This document shows, piece after piece, positions 55,256-63,551 of a stretch of DNA of 64,000 bases. Source of the stretch: Rhodococcus qingshengii (GTDB taxonomy: Bacteria > Actinomycetota > Actinomycetes > Mycobacteriales > Mycobacteriaceae); assembly GCF_021025955.1 (NCBI RefSeq), contig NZ_JAJNCL010000001.1, forward strand, positions 62,001-126,000, written 5' to 3'. The notes beneath the pieces were generated by a model. The model did no database searches. It saw nothing but the letters and a program-made list of their open reading frames with translations, and had not been told where the DNA came from. Both the position numbers and the translations under genes were made by a program. Each line of letters opens with the position of its first letter. The first letter of the stretch is position 1.

Positions 55256-55681
55256 ATGGTTGACGACGCGAGGATCGAGCCGAGGGCGCTGGCAGGAACG
55301 TGGCACTTCGAGCGCGACATCGTCGACCGCCTTTCCGGTTCCACCAAACATGTCTTCGGCGAGACCACTATCTCCGACGCCGGTGACGGTCGGATGCGCT
55401 GGTACGAGAGTGGCACTCTGCGTGACGGCGATCTGGAACTGCCGGTGTTCCGGACTCTATTCATTGCAGAGCGCGGCCTCGAATGGGCTGTGACATTCGA
55501 AGACGGCAGAGAGTTCCACAACTGGGCACCGGGGGAGGAAGTCGAGCACCTGTGCGGTGCGGACACCTACCGCGGGCGAATCGACGTCACTGCCGGCAAT
55601 CGATCGGCCTGGACTGTCGTCTGGACCGTGACGGGGCCGAGCAAGAACTACACGATGACCACGCAGCTCACTCGGCCCTGA
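55256..55681 (+). CDS. DUF6314 family protein
   Basis: A 141-residue protein resembling the DUF6314 lipocalin/START-like group: LAGTWHFERDIVDRLSGS at the start, GRMRWYESGTL in the middle, and DVTAGNRSAWTVVWTVTGP near the end. The strand-rich pattern implies a small beta-barrel. Function unknown. A single gene, convergent with the Mop protein. Confidence 0.8.
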   Translation: MVDDARIEPRALAGTWHFERDIVDRLSGSTKHVFGETTISDAGDGRMRWYESGTLRDGDLELPVFRTLFIAERGLEWAVTFEDGREFHNWAPGEEVEHLCGADTYRGRIDVTAGNRSAWTVVWTVTGPSKNYTMTTQLTRP

Positions 55682-55697
55682 TCTCAGCGCTCACCAG

Positions 55698-55910
55698 TTA
55701 TTCGACGCCGATCGTCACCTCGGTGGACTTCACGAATACCGTTGCAGCTTGGCCTGGTTCGAGGTCGAGATCCAGTGCGGCATCACGGGTGATCGACGAA
55801 GTCACGATCTGGTTGCCGCCGTCCAATTTCACCTTGACCGTTGCCATGACGGTGCCGAGGTTGACCTCGGTGATTGTGCCGCTGAGTTGATTTCGCGTTG
55901 ACAGTCGCAT
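55698..55910 (-). CDS. Mop-type molybdate/tungstate-binding protein (TOBE domain)
   Basis: A 70-residue molbindin: MRLSTRNQLSGTITEVNLG at the start, VKVKLDGGNQIVTSSIT in the middle and GQAATVFVKSTEVTIGV at the end, the classic single TOBE/Mop repeat. It stores or buffers molybdate in the cytosol. ATG 55910 starts at the domain. The longer frame crosses a gene-free stretch. Confidence 0.88.
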   Translation of the reverse strand: MRLSTRNQLSGTITEVNLGTVMATVKVKLDGGNQIVTSSITRDAALDLDLEPGQAATVFVKSTEVTIGVE

Positions 55911-56051
55911 CTCTGAACTCCTGTGCTCTCGGCTGGGTGTGCTTCGACCATAATCCGATAGTCGCGTATCTACCCAGCGATTCCGCAGGTGCGGACATGC
56001 GGGTGCCGCAGGTGCGCGAATATTGTCGGGCGGTGGAGGTAGATTCCGGTC

Positions 56052-56255
56052 ATGACTGAACCCGTGAAAGGCCCGGCGTCGTATTTTCCGTCGATCGAGA
56101 AGAAGTACGGTCGGCCGATCGTTGAATGGCAAGAGCTGATCAGAAGCTCAGACCTCACCAAGCACATGGAATTGGTTAATTGGTTGAAGTCGGAGCACGG
56201 TATGGGTCATGGACACGCGAATGCACTTGTCGCCCATACGCTGAAAGAAGGCTAG
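56052..56255 (+). CDS. DUF4287 domain protein
   Basis: A 67-residue protein matching DUF4287: GPASYFPSIEKKYGRPIVEW and LKSEHGMGHGHANALVAH. It is a small helical protein, found alone or fused to DUF5655 in many actinobacteria; function unknown. Good start at the first conserved residues. It is convergent with the methyltransferase gene (6-bp gap). Confidence 0.87.
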   Translation: MTEPVKGPASYFPSIEKKYGRPIVEWQELIRSSDLTKHMELVNWLKSEHGMGHGHANALVAHTLKEG

Positions 56256-56261
56256 TTCTTT

Positions 56262-57095
56262 TCAGGCGGCCGTAGCGTCCAGCACCAACCAGCCGCCGTG
56301 ATGCTCGAATACCTCGAACGGCACACCGGTCTGCCGTCCGACCGCACGCAATGATTCGAGATCGAACGTACGGATATGACCGTGGCAGGCCGTGGCTTCG
56401 TCCTCGAAGGGGACGGCTATGACGACCCGTTGACGTGCGATCCGGAGTGCCTGCGCGATCACGGCTTCGCCGACTGCGTCGTCGACGTGCTCGAGGAGAT
56501 GAATCGCGGTGACGGTGTCGGCGCTGTTGTCTGGTGCCGGAACTTCACCCGCGTCGCAGATCACCGTGTCGATCGTGATGCCGAGTTCGGGGGCTACCGC
56601 CTCGAGTAGGATCATCGTTCCGGGCAGGATGTCCGTGGCGGTCACCTCCATTCCGGCGCGCGCGAGCCGCAGGGGCAGGAAACCGAAGCAGGAACCCAGA
56701 TCGAGCACGGAACCGCGAACCAGTTCATGGGCTTTGTCGTGAATCGGCGCGAAATCTGCAGTGCCGTCCAATAGTTCGGCAAGGGAGTTCCGGTAGTAGG
56801 TGGTCCAGGATTCGAGAGCGCCGTCCACGGTGGAGCGAACCAGGCCGACCATCGTCAATTCGAATTCGTCCTGGCCGAACTCTGCGTCCTGGATCGACGA
56901 GGTGACTCCGGCGACGAGTCGCTCACTCAGGTCGGCGGGAGTGAGGGAGTGCCTGACGTGGAGGCGACCGCCTCGGCGATCGAGCGAGATCGGACCGGAA
57001 TCGACGCGTTCGACGGTGACATGCCCGAACGACCACACGCCCGGCGTCGACGGTGCCAGTGAATCCAGGACCGGTTCGTTCGTGATGGTGGACAT
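56262..57095 (-). CDS. mftM: SAM-dependent methyltransferase, candidate mycofactocin methyltransferase
   Basis: A 277-residue class I methyltransferase. Motif I is GSVLDLGSCFGFLPLRLA, the acidic strand VTATDILPGT follows, and motif IV is DTVTAIHLLEHVDD. It lies 28 bp downstream of mftR on the same strand and faces mftABCD. MftM in mycobacteria methylates the glucose chain of mycofactocin. The identity is inferred from position and general resemblance. A lipid or small-molecule methyltransferase is the alternative. Confidence 0.72.
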   Translation of the reverse strand: MSTITNEPVLDSLAPSTPGVWSFGHVTVERVDSGPISLDRRGGRLHVRHSLTPADLSERLVAGVTSSIQDAEFGQDEFELTMVGLVRSTVDGALESWTTYYRNSLAELLDGTADFAPIHDKAHELVRGSVLDLGSCFGFLPLRLARAGMEVTATDILPGTMILLEAVAPELGITIDTVICDAGEVPAPDNSADTVTAIHLLEHVDDAVGEAVIAQALRIARQRVVIAVPFEDEATACHGHIRTFDLESLRAVGRQTGVPFEVFEHHGGWLVLDATAA

Positions 57096-57123
57096 GATCG
57101 CCTTTCTCGGGTGGTGATGCTTC

Positions 57124-57723
57124 TCAGGTGCTGATGCCGGTCCGCAGGGACTGCGTACCCGTTTTCAAGAGTTCCGGTAGCTCGAGTGAATCGTCGGTGA
57201 GCCACTGCTCGTACGCCGACACGGCGACCCCGAGCAGAAGATAGCCGACCGTGCGTGGGCCGTGATCGGTCGGCTCGAGATTCATTCGGCGTGCGACGTA
57301 GTCGGCGACCACCTGCCGCCAACCTTCGTACATCACCACAGAGTATGCCTGAAGCGTCGGAACTTCGAGGATCAATTCCATTCGTTTGCGATGCACCGCA
57401 GTCTCTTCCGGTGGGAAGGTGTTGAACGTCAACAATGCGGATTCGAGTGCGTCGACCAACGGGATGTCAGCGGGCAGTGAATCCAGGTGCTCACGCATCT
57501 CGTCGAGATGCCCGTCGAAGTCGCCCCAGGGGACGGCGTTCTTTGACGGGAAGTAGCGAAAGAAAGTCCGACGCGCGATGCCGGCGGCGTCGGCTATCTG
57601 GTCGACGCTCACCTCGTTGAAGCCGACTGTGGAGAACAGTTCGATGCCGATCGTGCTGATTCCCTCCTTCGTTGTGGAGGGGCGACGACCTATCCGAGCG
57701 GACGGTTTCTTGCGGCTACGCAT
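57124..57723 (-). CDS. mftR: Mycofactocin system TetR-type regulator
   Basis: A 199-residue TetR protein divergent from mftA. The helix-turn-helix is VDQIADAAGIARRTFFRYFPSK, and the following WGDFDGHLDEMREHL is typical of MftR. Mycobacterial MftR represses the mft operon and responds to long-chain acyl-CoA. The symmetrical sequences at 57782-57846 are candidate binding sites. The methyltransferase gene follows in the same transcript. Confidence 0.9.
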   Translation of the reverse strand: MRSRKKPSARIGRRPSTTKEGISTIGIELFSTVGFNEVSVDQIADAAGIARRTFFRYFPSKNAVPWGDFDGHLDEMREHLDSLPADIPLVDALESALLTFNTFPPEETAVHRKRMELILEVPTLQAYSVVMYEGWRQVVADYVARRMNLEPTDHGPRTVGYLLLGVAVSAYEQWLTDDSLELPELLKTGTQSLRTGIST

Positions 57724-57781
57724 ACTTTTTTCGCTCCATGTGTGTCATTCTGCACTCGATGCCATTACAGTGGTGAACCGA

Positions 57782-57846
57782 GTCACAGTGAAGTCCCACT
57801 AGTGACCACCAACTCCCAGGTTGGAAGTCTGATCTACAGACTTCCA
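57782..57846. promoter_or_regulatory. Palindromes in the mftR-mftA intergenic region
   Basis: Two structures lie upstream of mftA. GTCACAGTG (57782-57790) and CACTAGTGAC (57797-57806) form an inverted repeat with one extra base. TGGAAGTCTG (57822-57831) and CAGACTTCCA (57837-57846) form a perfect 10-bp repeat with a 5-nt loop, 27 bp before the mftA start. Either could bind MftR; the second may also be a leader hairpin. Confidence 0.65.
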
Positions 57847-57873
57847 GACGGAGTGCGACCGCAGGAGGAATCC

Positions 57874-57969
57874 ATGTCAGATCGTGACAACAAGGCGCTC
57901 GAGAACGACCTCGTCGAGGAGTCCCTCGTGGAGGAAGTTTCCATCGACGGCATGTGCGGCGTGTACTGA
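57874..57969 (+). CDS. mftA: Mycofactocin precursor peptide
   Basis: A 31-residue peptide with an acidic leader and the conserved C-terminal core IDGMCGVY. The final Val-Tyr is the part modified: MftC decarboxylates and cross-links it, MftE releases the dipeptide, and later steps give the redox cofactor. GCAGGAGGAATCC precedes the ATG, a very strong ribosome site. mftB starts 2 bp after the stop. Confidence 0.97.
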   Translation: MSDRDNKALENDLVEESLVEEVSIDGMCGVY

Positions 57970-57971
57970 CC

Positions 57972-58241
57972 GTGTCTGCTTTGGATCTCGATGCGGGGTG
58001 GAAACTCCACCCGCAGGTAGCGCTTCGCCCCGAACCTTTCGGGGCGTTGCTCTACCACTTCGGAACGCGCAAGCTGTCGTTCCTGAAGAACACGACCATC
58101 GTTGCGGTGGTCAAGGCGTTGCCAGACCATCCTGATGTCCGGTCCGCACTACGTGCGCAGGGCATCGAAGATGACGCGGCTCCCCAATATGCCCGCGCGC
58201 TGAGCACTCTTGCCGATTCGCACATGATCGTGCCTGTCTGA
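57972..58241 (+). CDS. mftB: Mycofactocin RiPP chaperone (RRE protein)
   Basis: An 89-residue PqqD-like recognition protein that binds the MftA leader and presents it to MftC. Family features are WKLHPQVALRPEPFGALLYHFG at the start (in part: VALRPEPFGALLYHFG) and KLSFLKNTTIVAVVKALP. The GTG is 2 bp after mftA and has no strong ribosome site of its own, implying coupling. Confidence 0.95.
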   Translation: MSALDLDAGWKLHPQVALRPEPFGALLYHFGTRKLSFLKNTTIVAVVKALPDHPDVRSALRAQGIEDDAAPQYARALSTLADSHMIVPV

Positions 58242-58317
58242 GCCAGACGCTCGCCCCCACGTGCGGAACAGCCCTTCTGCACGTTCGCCCGCTTCATTTC
58301 TTCGCGAGGACACAGCC

Positions 58318-59535
58318 ATGACCTCAGTTCTTGAACAGCCCTCCCCGCCCGCCAAGGTGGGTCGCCTCGTCGATCAGTTCGAACTCGGACTCGATGCCCC
58401 GATCTGCCTGACGTGGGAACTCACTTACGCCTGCAACCTGTCCTGCGTGCACTGCCTTTCGTCGTCGGGTCGTCGTGACCCCAACGAGCTGAGCACCGAA
58501 CAGTGCAAGTCCATCATCGACGAGCTGCAGCGTATGCAGGTTTTCTACGTCAACATCGGTGGCGGCGAGCCGACGGTACGCTCCGACTTCTGGGAGCTCG
58601 TCGACTACGCGACGGACCACCAGGTTGGTGTGAAGTTCTCCACCAACGGAGTGAAGATCGACAAGAAGGTCGCGGCGCGCCTCGCCGCCAGTGACTACGT
58701 CGACGTGCAGATTTCCATCGACGGTGCCACCGCTGAGGTCAATGACGCTGTGCGCGGGCCTGGTTCGTTCGCGATGGCTGAGCGCGCTCTCGCGAACCTG
58801 AAGGAAGCCGGCTTCAAGGACGCCAAGATTTCGGTGGTCGTCACGCGGCACAATGTCAGTCAGCTCGACGAGTTCAAGGCTCTCGCGGACAAGTACGACG
58901 CGACCCTGCGCATCACTCGACTGCGTCCTTCGGGCCGCGGCGCCGACGTGTGGGACGACCTGCACCCACGCCCCGAGCAGCAGCGTGAGCTCTACAACTG
59001 GCTGGTGGCCAATGGTGAAGGCGTCCTGACGGGCGACTCGTTCTTCCACCTTTCCGCGTTCGGCGATGCACTGCCTGGTCTCAATCTCTGTGGTGCGGGC
59101 CGAGTCGTGTGCCTGATCGATCCGGTCGGTGACGTGTACGCGTGCCCGTTCGCGATTCACGAGCAGTTCCTTGCGGGAAACATCGTGAAAGACGGTGGAT
59201 TCCAGGAAGTCTGGCAGCACTCGGACCTGTTCGAGGAGCTGCGCTCGCCGCAGACCGGTGGCGCCTGCAGCAAGTGCAACCACTACGACTCCTGCCGGGG
59301 TGGCTGCATGGCGGCCAAGTTCTTCACCGGACTGCCGATGGACGGACCTGACCCCGAGTGCGTCATCGGCAACGGTGAAATGGCATTGGCGTCGGCGGGA
59401 GAGGTCCCGAAGTCCAGTGTCGATCACTCCCGTTCCGGTCAGCGTAAGACCCCACGTGCATCGGTGCCCCTGACATTGATGATGCGTCCGCCCGCCAAGA
59501 TTTGTGACGAAAACCCGCTTGCGGGAATGCAGTAA
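58318..59535 (+). CDS. mftC: Mycofactocin radical SAM maturase
   Basis: A 405-residue radical SAM enzyme with a SPASM domain. The [4Fe-4S] motif Cx3Cx2C is at Cys39, Cys43 and Cys46 (TYACNLSCVHC). Auxiliary-cluster cysteines follow in NLCGAGRVVCLIDP, VYACPFA and CSKCNHYDSCRGGCMA. It decarboxylates the MftA C-terminal Tyr and forms the Val-Tyr ring. The ATG is 9 nt after GAGGA. A 76-bp gap separates it from mftB. Confidence 0.97.
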   Translation: MTSVLEQPSPPAKVGRLVDQFELGLDAPICLTWELTYACNLSCVHCLSSSGRRDPNELSTEQCKSIIDELQRMQVFYVNIGGGEPTVRSDFWELVDYATDHQVGVKFSTNGVKIDKKVAARLAASDYVDVQISIDGATAEVNDAVRGPGSFAMAERALANLKEAGFKDAKISVVVTRHNVSQLDEFKALADKYDATLRITRLRPSGRGADVWDDLHPRPEQQRELYNWLVANGEGVLTGDSFFHLSAFGDALPGLNLCGAGRVVCLIDPVGDVYACPFAIHEQFLAGNIVKDGGFQEVWQHSDLFEELRSPQTGGACSKCNHYDSCRGGCMAAKFFTGLPMDGPDPECVIGNGEMALASAGEVPKSSVDHSRSGQRKTPRASVPLTLMMRPPAKICDENPLAGMQ

Positions 59536-59590
59536 CTACTGCGCGATACCGACAGTGCGGCGAAAGCTGCACCCCAGAGAGGTCAGTTCA

Positions 59591-60769
59591 ATGGCTAAGA
59601 ATGCTTTCTTCGAGACGGTGGCAGAAGCACAGCGCCGTGCGAAGAAGAGGTTGCCCAAGTCCGTGTACGCGGCGTTGGTGGCGGGATCCGAGAAAGGGCT
59701 GACTGTCGACGACAACGTCGCGGCATTCAGCGAACTGGGTTTCGCTCCCCACGCTGCGGGACTGTCGGACAAGCGCGAGATGTCCACCACCATTATGGGC
59801 CAGGACATTTCGTTGCCTGTCATGATTTCACCGACCGGTGTGCAGGCAGTGCACCCCGACGGTGAGGTAGCGGTAGCTCGTGCGGCTGCAGCACGGGGAA
59901 CAGCCATCGGACTGAGTTCTTTCGCCAGCAAGTCCATCGAAGAAGTTGCCGCGGCCAACCCGCAGGTCTTCTTCCAGATGTATTGGGTCGGCAGCCGCGA
60001 CGTGCTTCTCCAGCGTATGGAGCGCGCTCGCGCTGCCGGTGCCAAGGGCCTGATCATCACCACCGACTGGTCCTTCTCGTACGGTCGCGACTGGGGCAGC
60101 CCGTCCATCCCCGAGAAGATGGATCTCAAGGCGATGTTCCAGTTCGCCCCCGAGGGCATCATGCGTCCGAAGTGGTTGCTGGAGTTCGCCAAGACCGGCA
60201 AGATCCCGGATCTGACCACACCCAACCTCGCGGCTCCCGGCCAGCCGGCGCCGACGTTCTTCGGCGCGTACGGCGAGTGGATGCAGACTCCGCTTCCGAC
60301 GTGGGAAGACATCGCCTGGCTGCGTGAGCAGTGGGGTGGACCGTTCATGCTCAAGGGCATCATGCGTATCGACGACGCCAAGCGAGCTGTCGACGCCGGT
60401 GTCTCCGCTATTTCGGTCTCCAACCACGGTGGTAACAACCTCGACGGCACCCCGGCGCCGATCCGCGTGCTCCCGGGCATCGCCGAGGCCGTGGGCGATC
60501 AGGTGGAAGTTGTTCTCGACGGCGGTATTCGGCGCGGCGGCGACGTCGTCAAGGCGCTCGCACTCGGAGCCAAGGCCGTCATGCTCGGGCGCGCCTACCT
60601 GTGGGGTCTCTCGGCAAACGGCCAGGCCGGTGTCGAGAACGTGCTCGACCTGATGCGGATGGGCATCGACTCGGGGCTGATGGGCCTCGGCCACTCGTCC
60701 ATCACCGAGCTGAGCCCGGCGGATCTGGTGATCCCGGAAGGCTTCACCCGCACGCTGGGTGCGAGCTGA
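59591..60769 (+). CDS. mftD: Mycofactocin FMN-dependent dehydrogenase
   Basis: A 392-residue LldD-like FMN enzyme that oxidises the AHDP intermediate to premycofactocin. The active-site segment is SVSNHGGNNLDGTPAPIRVL with the catalytic His, and the FMN phosphate region is LDGGIRRGGDVVKAL. ATG 59591 is 9 nt after AGAGG; upstream codons in the frame have no support. A terminator-like hairpin lies 44 bp after the stop. Confidence 0.95.
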   Translation: MAKNAFFETVAEAQRRAKKRLPKSVYAALVAGSEKGLTVDDNVAAFSELGFAPHAAGLSDKREMSTTIMGQDISLPVMISPTGVQAVHPDGEVAVARAAAARGTAIGLSSFASKSIEEVAAANPQVFFQMYWVGSRDVLLQRMERARAAGAKGLIITTDWSFSYGRDWGSPSIPEKMDLKAMFQFAPEGIMRPKWLLEFAKTGKIPDLTTPNLAAPGQPAPTFFGAYGEWMQTPLPTWEDIAWLREQWGGPFMLKGIMRIDDAKRAVDAGVSAISVSNHGGNNLDGTPAPIRVLPGIAEAVGDQVEVVLDGGIRRGGDVVKALALGAKAVMLGRAYLWGLSANGQAGVENVLDLMRMGIDSGLMGLGHSSITELSPADLVIPEGFTRTLGAS

Positions 60770-60795
60770 ATCTCCGGCTCTGATCGAGCTGTGAG

Positions 60796-62727
60796 TTGAG
60801 CCTTCACGAACACACAACCCTGGCCGGACGCAAAGTCCGGTCCAGGGTTGTTTTCGGTCCGCACGAGACCAATCTTGCTGTGGGACGCTCGCTTTCCGAT
60901 CGGCACCGGGCGTATTACCAGCGCCGCGCCGAAGGCGGTGCCGGGATCGTCGTCACGGAAGTGGCGTCGGTACTTGCCGACGACTGGCCGTACGAGCGGG
61001 CACCGCTGGCGTCGCAGTGTGGCCCGGGGTGGCAGTCGATCGCGACTGCGTGCGCCCCGTACGGAGCGTTGGTTCTTGCCGGGCTGGGGCACACCGGGAT
61101 GCAGGGTTCCAGCGCATACTCTCAATCGGTGCTGTGGGGACCGTCAAGAGTGGCAGACCCGGTGACGCGCGAATTGCCGATGGCAATGGGGCAGCCGGAA
61201 ATCGACCAGCTGATAGCCGGCTTCTGCGAAGCGTCGGCGCTGGCCGTCGCTTCGGGAATGGACGGAGTGGAACTCGATGCCGGCCCTCGAAGTATTCTGC
61301 GGCAATTCCTTTCGGGCCTGACCAACACTCGGCACGACCGATACGGTACTGATCGCGTCGCCCTTGTTCGCGAGATCCTTTCGGCCGTGCGTGACGAACT
61401 AGGACCGGATCACGTTGTCTCCTTGCGGTTGTCCTGCGACGAGGAAGCGCCATGGGCGGGCCTGACGCCCGATCTTGCCATCGGTATTGCGCGTGAAGTG
61501 TCTCCGCTCCTCGATCTCCTTGTTGTCGTTCGTGGCGGACTCTATTCGTCTGACAGGTACCGCCCCGACTTTCACTGCCCGCCGAACTTCAACCTCGATC
61601 TGTGCCGTGAGATCAAGGCCGCGGTGTCGATTCCTGTGGTCCTGCAGGGGAGCGTCGTGGACATGGCCGACGCTCACGCAGCGCTGGAAGTAGCCGAGTT
61701 CGTCGAGATGACCAGGGCCCAGATCGCGGACCCGGACCTGGTCGTGAAAGCCGCGCGCGGCGATCGTCCCCGGCCGTGTGTGCTCTGCAATCAGACGTGC
61801 CTCGTGCGTGATCCTCGCAATCCTGTCGTGACGTGCGTCGGGAATCCGAGCGCGGGTTTCGAGACGGTGGACCCCGATGAGCGAGAGCAGATTTCGATAC
61901 CGGGAGCCGTGCTGGTCGTGGGGGGTGGCCCCGCTGGGATGGAAGCCGCGCGGATCTCGGCGGTGGCGGGGCACGCGGTCACACTCGTCGAGAGTTCATC
62001 GCGTTTCGGCGGCATGATCCGAACTTTTGCGCGAGGTGACGGCCGCAACCGGTTCGCACTCCTCGCGCAGTGGCTCGAGGACGAATGCCGTCGTAGCGGC
62101 GTGACGATGCGAACCGGGGTGACGGTCGACGCGCAGGACCTGAGTGACGCACGTAGTCGGGGCGAGCTGATTGTTTTTGCCACCGGTAGTGCTGCGCGGC
62201 CGCCGACGTATCCGGTCGACGACTCGGTTCGGTGGCTGGATGCGTCGGAAGCCTTCGAGAAGTTGGCCACCGTGGGGCCGGGTCCGGTCGCGCTGATCGA
62301 TCCGCTCGGTGGACCGATCGCGGTGGCGCTCGCAGAAGCGCTCGCGGCCCAGGGCGTCTCCGTCTCGATTGTGACCCCGGACAGCATCGTCGGTTCGAGG
62401 CTCGGTGCGAGTGGGGATCTGGTCGGCGCCAACACGCGCATCCAGCAGGCCGGGATCACCAGGGTGCTCGCGTCCCGTGTCATCGAAATCGCTGGAGGGA
62501 CCGTCTGCGTCGAGCACGTTCATACCGGCGAGCGGTCACAGCTCGAGTGCGAAGTGGTGATCGACTGCTCGCCTCGTCTGCCGAACGAAACGCTGAAGGA
62601 AGCGGCCGACATCCAGGTGGGTGACTCGGTTGCCCCGCGAACTGTTCTCGAATCCATCCGCGAAGGGCGGTGTGCAGGGTTTACTACTAGAACGAGTTTC
62701 AATTCTGCAGAGAGGGCTATCTCATGA
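60796..62727 (+). CDS. Mycofactocin system FadH/OYE-family oxidoreductase 1
   Basis: A 643-residue two-part enzyme. An N-terminal OYE TIM barrel contains SRVVFGPHETNL at the start. A [4Fe-4S] site is CVLCNQTCLVRDPRN with a later Cys. A C-terminal FAD/NAD domain contains VLVVGGGPAGMEAARISAV. The TTG at 60796 is the only start leaving the first barrel strand intact; no good ribosome site is seen. It resembles 2,4-dienoyl-CoA reductase, and such genes occur in mft loci, where they may recycle or use the cofactor. Function unproven. Confidence 0.87.
   Translation: MSLHEHTTLAGRKVRSRVVFGPHETNLAVGRSLSDRHRAYYQRRAEGGAGIVVTEVASVLADDWPYERAPLASQCGPGWQSIATACAPYGALVLAGLGHTGMQGSSAYSQSVLWGPSRVADPVTRELPMAMGQPEIDQLIAGFCEASALAVASGMDGVELDAGPRSILRQFLSGLTNTRHDRYGTDRVALVREILSAVRDELGPDHVVSLRLSCDEEAPWAGLTPDLAIGIAREVSPLLDLLVVVRGGLYSSDRYRPDFHCPPNFNLDLCREIKAAVSIPVVLQGSVVDMADAHAALEVAEFVEMTRAQIADPDLVVKAARGDRPRPCVLCNQTCLVRDPRNPVVTCVGNPSAGFETVDPDEREQISIPGAVLVVGGGPAGMEAARISAVAGHAVTLVESSSRFGGMIRTFARGDGRNRFALLAQWLEDECRRSGVTMRTGVTVDAQDLSDARSRGELIVFATGSAARPPTYPVDDSVRWLDASEAFEKLATVGPGPVALIDPLGGPIAVALAEALAAQGVSVSIVTPDSIVGSRLGASGDLVGANTRIQQAGITRVLASRVIEIAGGTVCVEHVHTGERSQLECEVVIDCSPRLPNETLKEAADIQVGDSVAPRTVLESIREGRCAGFTTRTSFNSAERAIS
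60814..60855 (+). terminator. Terminator-like hairpin inside the start of OYE oxidoreductase 1
   Basis: ACAACCCTGG-CCGGAC (60814-60829) pairs with GTCCGG-T-CCAGGGTTGT (60835-60851), giving 16 bp with one bulged T and a GCAAA loop. TTT follows directly, a classic intrinsic-terminator form. It lies at codons 7-20 of the oxidoreductase, 44 bp after mftD. Confidence 0.75.
62688..62701. promoter_or_regulatory. KstR-like motif before the mycofactocin SDR
   Basis: TAGAACGAGTTTCA fits the KstR pattern TnnAACnnGTTnnA and shares TAGAAC with the kshB operator at 40637. It lies 22 bp before the SDR start, inside the end of oxidoreductase 1. The central bases and the 3' arm are less symmetric than at kshB. 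Confidence 0.45.
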
Positions 62728-63551
62728 CACAGGGTTCAGTTCGTTCGCTCGAAGGCCGCGTTGCTTTCATTACCGGTGCAGCTCGCGGTCAGGGACGTGC
62801 GCACGCAGTCAAGATGGCGCGCGAGGGAGCAGCGATCATCGCGGTCGACGTGTGCGCGTCGGTAGCGTCGGTCAATTCTTACGACGCAGCAACTTCCGAG
62901 GACTTTGCCGAGACGATACGTCTGGTCGAAGCGGAGGGTGGGAAGATCCTCGCCCGCGAGGTCGATGTCCGTGACGGCGCAGCGCTCACCGCGGTGGTCA
63001 AGGACGGTGTCGAGCAGTTCGGACGCCTCGACATCGTGGTTGCAAATGCCGGGGTCTGTAACTGGAATCGATTCTGGGAAATGTCGGACGAGCAGTGGGA
63101 AACCCTGATCGACATCAACCTGACCGGAGTCTGGAAAACCCTCAAGGCCTCGGTACCGGCGATCATCGAAGGTGGGCGCGGTGGATCGATCATCGTGGTC
63201 AGTTCGGTGGCAGGACTCAAGGCGCTGCCCGGACAAGCGCACTACGCGAGCGCCAAGTTCGGTCTCGTCGGTCTGACGCAGGCCGCGGCAAAGGAACTGG
63301 GGGAGTACAAGATCAGGGTCAACTCGATCCATCCTTACGGAGTCAATACGCCGATGGGTGTTGACCAGGGCGCGCTCGAGGTGTTTGCCAAGTTCCCTCA
63401 GTACCTTCCCAACTTCACTCCGATCCTCTCGGACATCGCGTTCGCCGAACCCGACGAGATCGCCGACACCGTCCTGTGGCTCGCCGGTGACGGTTCACGC
63501 ACCGTCACGGCAAGTCATATCGCGCTCGATCAAGGAAACTCCAAGGTCTGA
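62724..63551 (+). CDS. Mycofactocin-coupled SDR family oxidoreductase
   Basis: A 275-residue short-chain dehydrogenase with the NAD motif FITGAARGQGRAHAVKMA and catalytic Ser/Tyr/Lys in VVSSVAGLKAL and YASAKFG. The ~20-residue insertion after the first Rossmann segment (DVCASVASVNSYDAATSED) typifies mycofactocin-coupled SDRs, whose bound NAD is not exchangeable. The start overlaps the preceding stop (ATGA), and its stop overlaps the next start. The substrate, likely an alcohol or ketone, is unknown. Confidence 0.92.
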   Translation: MTQGSVRSLEGRVAFITGAARGQGRAHAVKMAREGAAIIAVDVCASVASVNSYDAATSEDFAETIRLVEAEGGKILAREVDVRDGAALTAVVKDGVEQFGRLDIVVANAGVCNWNRFWEMSDEQWETLIDINLTGVWKTLKASVPAIIEGGRGGSIIVVSSVAGLKALPGQAHYASAKFGLVGLTQAAAKELGEYKIRVNSIHPYGVNTPMGVDQGALEVFAKFPQYLPNFTPILSDIAFAEPDEIADTVLWLAGDGSRTVTASHIALDQGNSKV

